This document shows, one piece after another, positions 1 through 7,485 of a DNA stretch of 15,060 nt; the stretch's first letter is position 1, and each line of letters opens with the position of its first letter. The position numbers and the translations under genes are program-made. The notes below the pieces were generated by a model. The model was not told where the DNA came from, ran no database searches, and worked only from the letters and a program-made list of their open reading frames with translations. The stretch comes from Flavobacteriaceae bacterium (GTDB taxonomy: Bacteria; Bacteroidota; Bacteroidia; Flavobacteriales; Weeksellaceae), in assembly GCA_031273305.1 (NCBI GenBank), contig JAISSC010000188.1, forward strand, positions 1 to 15,060, in the 5' to 3' direction.

Positions 1-42
1 TATAAACGACATAAAAATCGGTTTAAGGTCAGATAATAAATA

Positions 43-2136
43 ATGCGACAAATTTATTTCACAATATTGCTACTCCTTTGCTTTGGAATTTGTGCCGTAA
101 AAGCCCAGATTCCGACAGAACAACCGCAGGATTCTACCCGGAAAGTGCAGTTGGACGGAGTTGTAGTGTCCGGGAATCGTCCGGGTACGGTTTTGTCCTC
201 CGCTAATTCCCTAAAAACTGAAACCATTACACAAACAGGCTTAAAAAAGATGGCTTGCTGCACCTTGTCGGAAAGTTTTGAAAACAGTGCATCCGTGAGT
301 GTCGGTTTTACCGATGCCGTTTCGGGTGCCAGACAAATCCAATTACTGGGATTATCGGGTATATACAGTCAGTTATTAGCTGAAAACATACCGACCTTGC
401 GCGGGTTGGCTGCTACTTACGGCTTGAGTTATACGCCTGCTTCATGGCTGGAATCCATCCAACTTTCCAAAGGGGCTTCTTCGGTGGTGAACGGCTACGA
501 ATCCATTACCGGACAAATGAATCTGGAATTTAAAAAACCCAATTATACCGAGCCGCTATTCGTCAATTTTTATATTGATGACGCTCTGCATTACGAAGGA
601 AACATCACGTCTGCCGTTCAATTAAACCCACACTGGTGGACAAGTCTTCTGCTCAGCGGGAGGATCAACACGGAAGTACACGATGAAAATGAAGACACTT
701 TTCTTGACATGCCTAAAACGAAATATGTAAATGTATATAACCGATGGTTTTATCTCAACCCGGAGAAAGGAGTTCAGTCCCGTACCGGAATACAATTCCT
801 CTACGAAAGCCGTGTTGCGGGGCAGGATTCGCTTTGCCATATCCAACATAATATCCCGTTTACAGGTTCTCCGCTTTTTGAAACGCACATCGAAAACCGT
901 AACCTTACCGCCTATAACAAAACCGGAATTTCCATCGGGAACAAAGAAGGACAAAGCATCGGCATTATAAACAGTGTTACGCATCACGAACAAAATTCCG
1001 ATTTTGGCAGGAAAACGTTTAACGGAACGCAAACTTCGTATTATGCCAACGTTTTGTTTTCTTCGTTTATCCGTTCTCCGTCGCATAGTTATACCGCAGG
1101 GGTCAGTTTTACATACGATAATTACAATACGGAATACGCAGATTCGCTGTCGTTCAATTACACACCGCTTACGTCATTCAACCGTAGCGAATCCGTACCG
1201 GGTGTTTTCGGCGAATATACCTATTCCAATGGCAACGGATTAACGCTCGTGCTGGGTTTACGTGCCGACTACAACAGCCGCTTCGCATGGTTAGTTACAC
1301 CACGCTCCAGCGTGAAATACGACCTGAATAAGTATATTACCCTTCGCGCTTCCGCCGGTCGGGGTTTCCGTTCTCCCAACGTGATTTCGGAAAATATCGG
1401 ACTATTGGCTTCTTCGCGAAAACTTTACGTAGACAACGTTTCTCATCTGGATATAGAAAAAGCATGGAACTACGGCGCAAGCATAACATTTTATATCCCT
1501 ATCTGGAACGGCAGGAACGCTACGCTTAGTCTGGATTATTTCCGTACGACATTCCAAAATCAGGTTATTGTGGATACGGAACGAAGCAGAAATGAGGTTC
1601 ATTTCTATAACTCAAACGGAGATAAAGCCTTCGCCAATGCCTGGCAGGCAGACCTCTCCCTGACGATTATAAAGGGTCTTGACCTTTTTGCTGCTTTTCG
1701 CTACAACAATAACAATATCACTTACAGGCAGGACGGAAAATTGTACGAAGCGGAAAAACCGTTGTCTCCCAATTATCGAGGCTTGCTTAATCTGTCATAT
1801 GCTACGAATCTAAGGCGTTGGGTATTCGATGCAACGGTGCAGATCAATGGACAGACACGTCTTCCGGGATTGAATGGCTATAATTCGGAAAAAATCTATT
1901 CTCCGGCATTTCCTGTTGTTTTTGCTCAAATAACCAAAAACAGCAAACGATTTGACGTGTATCTGGGTGTTGAAAACCTGCTCGACTATAAGCAGGATGA
2001 CCCTATAAAATACTGGAATAACGATTATAAAGGGCTGCCGTTTATGCCGGATTTTGATGCATCGGTAGTATGGGGTCCCATTGTGGGGAGAAAAATATAC
2101 GCAGGTGTCCGCCTGCGAATAGGAGAGTTGAAATAA
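43..2136 (+). CDS. TonB-dependent outer-membrane receptor with Cys-Cys plug motif, probable metal transport
   Basis: A 697-residue outer-membrane beta-barrel receptor that would use TonB energy to import a scarce ligand. Residues 1-21 form a signal peptide (hydrophobic run then VKA before Gln22). A TonB-box-like stretch VQLDGVVVSG lies at 35-44, the plug domain covers roughly 55-165 (it ends in SVVNGYESITGQMNLEFKKP, 147-166), and the rest is barrel rich in alternating aromatic strands. The plug carries MACC at 70-73. From memory, this Cys-Cys plug followed by a SESFE/TDAV-type segment belongs to a Bacteroidota receptor subgroup often found beside HMA-domain genes; here an HMA protein ends the cluster at 7788. 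No N-terminal carboxypeptidase-like extension is present, so it is not a SusC-type receptor. A lipoprotein gene follows after 19 bases. The receptor class is certain; metal as the substrate is inferred from context. Confidence 0.9.
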   Translation: MRQIYFTILLLLCFGICAVKAQIPTEQPQDSTRKVQLDGVVVSGNRPGTVLSSANSLKTETITQTGLKKMACCTLSESFENSASVSVGFTDAVSGARQIQLLGLSGIYSQLLAENIPTLRGLAATYGLSYTPASWLESIQLSKGASSVVNGYESITGQMNLEFKKPNYTEPLFVNFYIDDALHYEGNITSAVQLNPHWWTSLLLSGRINTEVHDENEDTFLDMPKTKYVNVYNRWFYLNPEKGVQSRTGIQFLYESRVAGQDSLCHIQHNIPFTGSPLFETHIENRNLTAYNKTGISIGNKEGQSIGIINSVTHHEQNSDFGRKTFNGTQTSYYANVLFSSFIRSPSHSYTAGVSFTYDNYNTEYADSLSFNYTPLTSFNRSESVPGVFGEYTYSNGNGLTLVLGLRADYNSRFAWLVTPRSSVKYDLNKYITLRASAGRGFRSPNVISENIGLLASSRKLYVDNVSHLDIEKAWNYGASITFYIPIWNGRNATLSLDYFRTTFQNQVIVDTERSRNEVHFYNSNGDKAFANAWQADLSLTIIKGLDLFAAFRYNNNNITYRQDGKLYEAEKPLSPNYRGLLNLSYATNLRRWVFDATVQINGQTRLPGLNGYNSEKIYSPAFPVVFAQITKNSKRFDVYLGVENLLDYKQDDPIKYWNNDYKGLPFMPDFDASVVWGPIVGRKIYAGVRLRIGELK

Positions 2137-2155
2137 TAAATAAAAACAGTTAATT

Positions 2156-2797
2156 ATGAAAAAACAGTTGAGTATGAGAATAATTTTTATCTTATGTATA
2201 ATAGCAAGCCTATCATCTTGTGGAAAGGACGAGGGAAGTAATAAAGAAAGTCAATGGATCAGTTTCGAAGATATTCCTTTACAGAACCTTATAGACGGTT
2301 CGTATGTATTGAACGCAACAGCCTCATCGGGACTGTCGGTCACATTTACCCATGATGGCAACAATATTATCTCTATTGAAGGTAATCAGGTAAAATTCCT
2401 AAGTACCGGAACTGTTAACATTACGGCGCATCAGGGAGGTAATGAAACTTTCCATGAGGCTCCGACAGTTACCCGCAAGTTGGTTATCAAAGAAAAAGAC
2501 CCTAACAAGCTGGATCAGACGATAAGTTTTGAACTGGTGAGCGAACAAAAAGTCAGTGAAGCCGAAATATTGGAACTGGAAGCCACTGCATCATCGGGTT
2601 TGCCGGTCAGGTTTACATCGAGTAATGAAAAAGTAGGCATAATATCAGGCAGTACCCTGCTTTTACAACATTCATTCACCGGAGAGACGTATGACGCTGT
2701 TATTCAAATAACGGCATCTCAGGAAGGAAACGATATTTATAACCCCGCCGACAATGTAGTAAGAAATATTCATGTTATCGGCGATGTAATACATTAA
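2156..2797 (+). CDS. Lipoprotein with two bacterial Ig-like repeats, function unknown
   Basis: A 213-residue predicted lipoprotein. The signal peptide ends in the lipobox LSSC with Cys22 as the lipidated residue, followed by a charged, flexible segment. The mature part holds two Ig-like repeats of about 90 residues: ATASSGL occurs at 54-60 and 143-149, and the ITA(H/S)Q-GN-type strand occurs at 89 and 185. Such repeats are common in Bacteroidota surface proteins and usually act as spacers or adhesion modules. There are no Cys, Met or His clusters in the mature chain that would suggest metal binding. The gene lies 19 bases after the receptor gene and probably shares its transcript, so it may be a surface partner of that receptor. 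A start at Met7 (2174) would also give a valid lipoprotein signal. Function is unknown. Confidence 0.8.
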   Translation: MKKQLSMRIIFILCIIASLSSCGKDEGSNKESQWISFEDIPLQNLIDGSYVLNATASSGLSVTFTHDGNNIISIEGNQVKFLSTGTVNITAHQGGNETFHEAPTVTRKLVIKEKDPNKLDQTISFELVSEQKVSEAEILELEATASSGLPVRFTSSNEKVGIISGSTLLLQHSFTGETYDAVIQITASQEGNDIYNPADNVVRNIHVIGDVIH

Positions 2798-2840
2798 ATA
2801 AAGTTGTAAAATATACCATAAAAATATCATAAAATAGGTA

Positions 2841-2870
2841 TTGTACAGAATAATATAATTTGTATCTTGC
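2841..2870 (+). promoter_or_regulatory. Possible Bacteroidota-type promoter for the second transcription unit
   Basis: TTG at 2841-2843 is followed after 19 bases by TATCTTGC at 2863-2870. This resembles the Bacteroidota -33 (TTTG/TTG) and -7 (TAnnTTTG) elements, with one T missing from the -7 element. It sits in the 142-base AT-rich gap between the lipoprotein gene and the CxGKC gene, leaving a leader of about 65 bases. It is weaker evidence than a mapped start; a nearby TATAATTTG at 2854-2862 is an alternative. Confidence 0.35.
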
Positions 2871-2939
2871 AACGATAAAGAATCCATAAGAAAGGATACA
2901 TGAAGGTTTAATTCTTAATCACAGATTACAATAGAAAGA

Positions 2940-3335
2940 ATGAGATACCAAAGGATTCATACGGCAATATTATTAGTGGTGATGGTATTGAATATCTGCA
3001 AATACCAGATTCCATATCTTGAGTATAATTTATTCAATAATTATATTGTAGAGAATCTGTGTGTCAAAAAAAATGAAGTAAACAACAGTTGTCAGGGTAA
3101 ATGTTTCCTTGAGAAGCGAATCAATCTGGTAAATGAAACAGACAATGACTCAGGCAATCAAACGGAAAAAAAGCATACCAATTGGACAGGAACGGATGAT
3201 TATATTTTTGATGGGATCATTTTGCAAAAGCCACCGTTCTGTCTACTAAAAAGCAATTATTCCTCTTCATACATTTACATTATTACAAAGGTATGGATTG
3301 ACACACCCTGCCCTCCTCCGGAATGTTTCGTATAA
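2940..3335 (+). CDS. Small membrane-anchored Cys-rich protein with CxGKC motif, unnamed family
   Basis: A 131-residue protein with one hydrophobic segment at about 8-27 that can serve as an uncleaved signal anchor, placing the rest outside the inner membrane. The exported part has ENLCVKK at 38-44, then CQGKC at 51-55 followed by FLEK, and a C-terminal proline/cysteine tail PCPPPEC at 123-129. Cysteines are at 20, 41, 51, 55, 101, 124 and 129. I recall similar small proteins (an NLC motif, then C-x-GKC, then a Pro-Pro tail) beside TonB-dependent receptor genes in other Bacteroidota, without an assigned function. The paired CxxxC and the neighbours suggest metal handling or a redox role, but this is inference. 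The ATG at 2940 follows an A-rich stretch, as is usual here. A terminator-like hairpin follows 18 bases after the stop. Confidence 0.72.
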   Translation: MRYQRIHTAILLVVMVLNICKYQIPYLEYNLFNNYIVENLCVKKNEVNNSCQGKCFLEKRINLVNETDNDSGNQTEKKHTNWTGTDDYIFDGIILQKPPFCLLKSNYSSSYIYIITKVWIDTPCPPPECFV

Positions 3336-3352
3336 TTTAGAGAAATTTATAG

Positions 3353-3391
3353 AGGCTGCGCTTTAATTAAGAATGCGGCATGCCTTTTTTT
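3353..3391 (+). terminator. Terminator-like hairpin or attenuator inside the cluster
   Basis: The left arm AGGCTGCGC at 3353-3361 pairs with the right arm 3375-3385, which has two one-base bulges (3377 and 3381). The loop is 13 AT-rich bases and the stem runs straight into seven Ts at 3385-3391. This is the shape of an intrinsic terminator. It lies between the CxGKC gene and the next gene, so it may reduce rather than stop transcription of the genes downstream. Confidence 0.5.
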
Positions 3392-3427
3392 ACATCTTTT
3401 TTATTACAAACATTAATCATTAAAAAT

Positions 3428-4525
3428 ATGAAACGAATATATAACATCATAATATTTGCGTTGTTTTTCGGTGTATCGTATAGTCAGCCTGTCGAAGGAC
3501 TGACTGAATTACAAGTAACCGGTCTGACTACCGAAGACGGTAACTACACCTTTCACTTCTACAACGCCAACGGAAAACTCACACAAGGTTATTCCGAAGT
3601 ATTCATTGCCCTTACGGATAAAAACAACCAATTTGTAGAAGATTTCAGTGTAAGTAATTTCCTTCCTCTAATGAATATGGGTTCGAGCAAACATTCCACT
3701 CCCATAGGGAAAGTAGAAAAAGTAGAGGATAAAACTCTGTACAAAACATGGTTCAGCTTCCTGATGTACACCGGTCAAATGGGCGGTGCGTGGACACTGG
3801 ATTTCGATTACGTCATTGGAGGTGCGGCAGGCAAGATCACCGAAGCAGTACCAACGGTAGATGCTTATCCTGCAGGTGTCAGGTGGTTACATAGCTTCGC
3901 TTATAATGGAAAAACTTACTATGTTTCTCTCGTATCGCCCCAATCACTCGGAGCAGGAAGCCAGACCGTAAGAGCTTATATCAACAAGCGGGAAAATCTT
4001 CTCCTGCCTTATGAGATCGTTGAAGGCGGATTCCGGATAGAAGCCACTCCTTTTATGCTTTCAATGGGACACGGTTCGAACGGTAATACGCCGCTGATAT
4101 GGGATGACGAAGACGGCGTCTACAAAGGCACACTCAACTTTAGTATGCAAGGCGACTGGCGGATAAACCTAAAAATATTCGATACCGAAGATAATCTTAT
4201 TGCAGGTACGGATATTGACTCTAATGGAAATGGAAGTACACTTTTCTGGGATATTTTAATAGATAAAAACTTAGCAATAACACAGATCGAAATTCCGACA
4301 ATAAAAACGGCTGTTTATCCGACCGTATCTCAGGGCGAATTTACGATAACCTCTACTGCCGAAGCAAAAGTCAAAATAATAGACTTTGCCGGAAGAACAG
4401 TTGCGTCTTATCGTATATCCGAAGGAAGTTCAAACATCCGGTTGGATGCCGTAAATGGTGTCTATTTGGTAGTTGTTGAAGACGGAAAAACGGCTTCCAC
4501 TCACAAGATTATTTTGCGAAGATAA
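3428..4525 (+). CDS. Secreted two-domain YtkA/FixH-like protein with type IX sorting domain, putative copper binder
   Basis: A 365-residue exported protein with a signal peptide at 1-19 (SYS before Gln20). Two related beta-sandwich-like halves follow. The first (about 25-130) contains MNMG at 82-85, KHSTP at 88-92 and SFLMYTGQ at 110-117. The second (about 155-275) contains MLSMGHGSNG at 210-219 and KGTLNFSMQGDW at 233-244. The pattern 'Met-x-Met-Gly with His, then FSM-G-W' resembles YtkA-like/FixH-like domains; that assignment is from memory. Residues about 292-365 form a type IX secretion C-terminal sorting domain (VYPTVSQGEF, IIDFAGRTV, NGVYLVVVEDG, final KIILRR), so the protein should cross the outer membrane. 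An upstream in-frame ATG at 3380 is rejected because it lies inside the terminator-like hairpin and would put 16 residues before the signal peptide. It is a paralogue of the next gene, 19 bases downstream. Confidence 0.82.
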   Translation: MKRIYNIIIFALFFGVSYSQPVEGLTELQVTGLTTEDGNYTFHFYNANGKLTQGYSEVFIALTDKNNQFVEDFSVSNFLPLMNMGSSKHSTPIGKVEKVEDKTLYKTWFSFLMYTGQMGGAWTLDFDYVIGGAAGKITEAVPTVDAYPAGVRWLHSFAYNGKTYYVSLVSPQSLGAGSQTVRAYINKRENLLLPYEIVEGGFRIEATPFMLSMGHGSNGNTPLIWDDEDGVYKGTLNFSMQGDWRINLKIFDTEDNLIAGTDIDSNGNGSTLFWDILIDKNLAITQIEIPTIKTAVYPTVSQGEFTITSTAEAKVKIIDFAGRTVASYRISEGSSNIRLDAVNGVYLVVVEDGKTASTHKIILRR

Positions 4526-4544
4526 ATTTTAACCCTATCGATCT

Positions 4545-5429
4545 ATGAAAAAATACACTTATATACTATTCTTTCTTTTCATCGCTTTTGCTTCTTGCGA
4601 AAGCGATGAGGGAAATGATACGGGTTTCGACGATTCGAATCCCGTGAGCGGTTTAGTCAAAATCCAAGACTTTGAGGATGAGGACAGCCCTTATACCATA
4701 TCTCTTTACAACGAAACCGGAAATCTTCAGTTGGGATATACCAAAGTATATTTTACGGTAAAGGACAAAGAGGGAAATTATATATCCGATGCCGTTTTAT
4801 CTGCATTTCCCGAAATGGATATGGGCATTGCAAAACATTCCACCCCCCGCTCGGAAATTACACCTGTGACAGGCAAAACACTTTACGAAGCCTATTATTC
4901 TTTCCTGATGTATTCAGGACAGGGAAGCGGAATTTGGTATTACGATATACAATATACGATCGGCAATGTCACCGGCAACATTACCGATGCCGTTATTGAC
5001 GTAAAAAACGCTTTCCGGTCGGATGGCGTTACTGACAGAAAAGTCGTGCAATCGCTGGTAGCCATTGACGGAAGCGAAAAACGTTATGTCGTCTCGTTGG
5101 TTGAGCCTTTAAATCCCAAAGTGGGAGCCAATCAGATAAGCGCATACGTCCATGAGCGCATAGACGCCGATACATATTTGCCTGTGGAAAATTTTACGTT
5201 GAAGATAGACCCGCGCATGCCGTCTATGGGTAACCATTCATCGCTCAACAATGTCGATTTGACGTGGGATGCCGCTAACCGTATCCATAAAGGAACCGTT
5301 AATTTCAGCATGACCGGTTATTGGAAACTGAATTTTATCCTTCTCAACGAAGAGGGAGAAACTCTGTATGGGAATCCTGTAACAGAATCCGTGCAAAGCA
5401 GTAGTCTTTATTTTGAAGTGGAATTTTAG
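4545..5429 (+). CDS. Lipoprotein with two YtkA/FixH-like halves, paralogue of the preceding gene
   Basis: A 294-residue predicted lipoprotein with lipobox FASC and lipidated Cys18, followed by an acidic linker (ESDEGNDTGFDD). It aligns along its whole length with the preceding protein apart from the sorting domain. The first half has MDMG at 91-94, KHSTP at 97-101 and SFLMYSGQ at 119-126. The second half has MPSMGNHS at 225-232 and KGTVNFSMTGYW at 249-260. The conserved Met/His positions would be natural ligands for Cu(I), and the protein would be held in the outer membrane by its lipid. The next gene, the OprC-like receptor, starts 15 bases after the stop, so co-transcription and a role in delivering metal to that receptor are likely. 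The order (secreted copy, anchored copy, receptor) suggests division of labour by location. The homology between the pair is seen directly; the metal is inferred. Confidence 0.83.
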   Translation: MKKYTYILFFLFIAFASCESDEGNDTGFDDSNPVSGLVKIQDFEDEDSPYTISLYNETGNLQLGYTKVYFTVKDKEGNYISDAVLSAFPEMDMGIAKHSTPRSEITPVTGKTLYEAYYSFLMYSGQGSGIWYYDIQYTIGNVTGNITDAVIDVKNAFRSDGVTDRKVVQSLVAIDGSEKRYVVSLVEPLNPKVGANQISAYVHERIDADTYLPVENFTLKIDPRMPSMGNHSSLNNVDLTWDAANRIHKGTVNFSMTGYWKLNFILLNEEGETLYGNPVTESVQSSSLYFEVEF

Positions 5430-5444
5430 CACATCGCATATATT

Positions 5445-7475
5445 ATGAGAATCATGTTTGCGTTCGTCTGTTTCATGTCAGCAGGTAATATCTACTCACA
5501 AATCATCGACAGTATTCAAACCGTTGACAGTATTCAGGTTGTTGACAGTATTAATCATTCGTTAACCCTGAAAGAAATAATAATCACGGCTAAACAGGGT
5601 ATTAACCGTGACAGACAGGCAAAACCGTTATCCACAATAGAAGAATATTTGCAGGACTCTGAAAAGGTAAATATGATCAAACGCGGCAATTATGCATGGG
5701 AACCAACAATTAACAACATGTCCACCGAGCGCATTTCGGTAACGGTCGACGGAATGAAAATATTCCATGCCTGCACGGATAGAATGGACCCGATAACTTC
5801 GTATGTTGAAACGATAAACCTGAGTAAGGTCTCCATCGGTTCCGGATTTGAGGGTAATCCGAACGCATCGAACAACATCGGGGGAAGTATCGACCTTAAG
5901 TTGAACAGGGCGGGCTTTTGCGGTGACGGCTGGGATGTAAATGCAAACTTAGGCTACGAAAGTAACGGCAATTACCGTATATACGGAGCGGACATGGCAT
6001 ATGCAAGCCCCGTGTTTTATGTTAATTCCGGTTTATTCCACCGCAACAGCGATAATTACAACGCCGGTGGAAATGAAGAGATTCCTTTTTCGCAATTTAC
6101 CAAGACCAATGTTTTCACCAACTTTGGCTACCTGATAGGAAATAAACACGCCATTGAAGGGACATTTATTTACGATAGAGCTTCGGATGTAGGTTATCCT
6201 GCTTTGACAATGGATGTGAAAAAAGCCGAAGGATTGATTACTTCGCTTAGCTACCTCAGGGAGAACCTTTCGGATGCTTTTTCAAAATGGGAAACTAAGG
6301 TGTATTACAATAATATCGTACACATCATGGACGATACCCAACGCCCCAACGTAGCAATTCACATGGATATGCCGGGCAAGAGCCGTACCGGAGGCATGTA
6401 TTCCACGTTGGAAGGGCGAAACGAAAAACATCACTATTCGTTCAATTGGGATGCCTATTACAATCAGTCGTATGCCGAAATGACCATGTATCCTGCCAAC
6501 CCGAACGAAAAGCCTATGTTTATGTACACATGGCCTGATATTCGTACATTCAACACCGGGATTTTTGCCGTAGACGAATACCGTTTGACCGAACATCATT
6601 CTTTTCGCCTGTCGTCCAAGCTGTCTTTTCAGCGGGATGGCGTGCGAAGCGATTTTGGATTAAGCACCCTGCAAATCTATTATCCTGAAATGCAACAATA
6701 TCGTAACCGATGGATAGGAAACGCATCCGCACGTTATCAGTTTAAATCCAAGCAATGGGAAATAACCGCAGGCGGCGGATACGGCACACGCAGCCCTTCA
6801 CCCTCCGAAGCCTACGGCTTTTACCTGTTCAACAGCTTCGACACCTACGATTATTTGGGGAATCCGGAACTGAAAAACGAATCATCCATCGAGACCAACT
6901 TCTCCCTTGTGTGGAAGAACAAGACTTTCCGTGCCGAAGCAGGAACTTCATGCTTTTATTTCACGAATTACATCATCGGGAAACCTAACAACGACCTTTA
7001 TCCTATGACGATAGGCTCACCGGGAGTGAAAGTATATGAGAATCTGCCCCACGCATCCATATTTAACAGCCATTTGATACTTAAATATGGGTTCCTGAAC
7101 TATTTTTCATGGAACGGACGTCTTACATACAGTTTGGGAAAAGATGACGGTGGTGGTTATCTGCCTTTAATCTCGCCTTTTACATACGGTTCATCACTCT
7201 CGTTTAAAAAATTGCGTTATTTTGCGGAAGCAGGTATTGAAGGTGCTGCCCGTCAATCCAATTACAGTCCTCAATATGGTGAAGATGCCACCGGTGCTTA
7301 TCTGATAACGAACCTTTCGCTCGGTTACGACCTCCGCATCCATAAAACCATTCTCAATCTGAAAATCGGGGTGGAGAACCTTTTCGACGAGTATTATTCA
7401 ACCTATTCCGATTGGAACAATATCCCTCGGAAAGGTAGAAGTCTGTTTATTAATCTGAATATTAATCTATTGTAA
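5445..7475 (+). CDS. OprC/NosA-like TonB-dependent copper receptor
   Basis: A 676-residue TonB-dependent receptor. It has a signal peptide at 1-19 (IYS before Gln19), a short repeated segment at about 22-37, a TonB-box-like TLKEIIITAK at 41-50, a plug at about 60-155 (ending NNIGGSIDLKL) and then the barrel. Two motifs point to copper: Cys110-x3-Met114 in the plug segment FHACTDRMDP, and His293-x-Met295 in NIVHIMDD of a barrel loop. In Pseudomonas aeruginosa OprC the copper site is described as a CxxxM-HxM arrangement; both parts are present here in the same order. Further Met-rich loop segments occur at HMDM 306-309, MTM 346-348 and MFM 358-360, which could guide Cu(I). The upstream YtkA-like lipoprotein (15-base gap) and downstream HMA protein (10-base gap) fit the same role. 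Confidence is very high for the receptor class and good for copper. Confidence 0.9.
   Translation: MRIMFAFVCFMSAGNIYSQIIDSIQTVDSIQVVDSINHSLTLKEIIITAKQGINRDRQAKPLSTIEEYLQDSEKVNMIKRGNYAWEPTINNMSTERISVTVDGMKIFHACTDRMDPITSYVETINLSKVSIGSGFEGNPNASNNIGGSIDLKLNRAGFCGDGWDVNANLGYESNGNYRIYGADMAYASPVFYVNSGLFHRNSDNYNAGGNEEIPFSQFTKTNVFTNFGYLIGNKHAIEGTFIYDRASDVGYPALTMDVKKAEGLITSLSYLRENLSDAFSKWETKVYYNNIVHIMDDTQRPNVAIHMDMPGKSRTGGMYSTLEGRNEKHHYSFNWDAYYNQSYAEMTMYPANPNEKPMFMYTWPDIRTFNTGIFAVDEYRLTEHHSFRLSSKLSFQRDGVRSDFGLSTLQIYYPEMQQYRNRWIGNASARYQFKSKQWEITAGGGYGTRSPSPSEAYGFYLFNSFDTYDYLGNPELKNESSIETNFSLVWKNKTFRAEAGTSCFYFTNYIIGKPNNDLYPMTIGSPGVKVYENLPHASIFNSHLILKYGFLNYFSWNGRLTYSLGKDDGGGYLPLISPFTYGSSLSFKKLRYFAEAGIEGAARQSNYSPQYGEDATGAYLITNLSLGYDLRIHKTILNLKIGVENLFDEYYSTYSDWNNIPRKGRSLFINLNINLL
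5508..5552 (+). repeat. 18-bp tandem repeat in the receptor's N-terminal coding region
   Basis: Units begin at 5508, 5526 and 5544, each starting GACAGTATT. The first two are full 18-bp units differing at a few positions and the third is partial. They encode DSIQTV, DSIQVV and DSIN just after the signal peptide and before the TonB-box-like segment. The period keeps the reading frame, so gain or loss of units would only change linker length. Confidence 0.75.
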
Positions 7476-7485
7476 AGTAAATAAT

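Noticed and set aside
622..1086. A 154-codon antisense reading frame inside the first receptor gene
   Set aside because: It is fully contained in a clear receptor coding region and has no recognisable protein features; it is a frame shadow.
3380..3427. Upstream ATG giving a 381-residue version of the type IX-secreted protein
   Set aside because: The ATG lies in the right arm of the terminator-like hairpin, and the extra 16 residues would precede a good signal peptide that starts at 3428.
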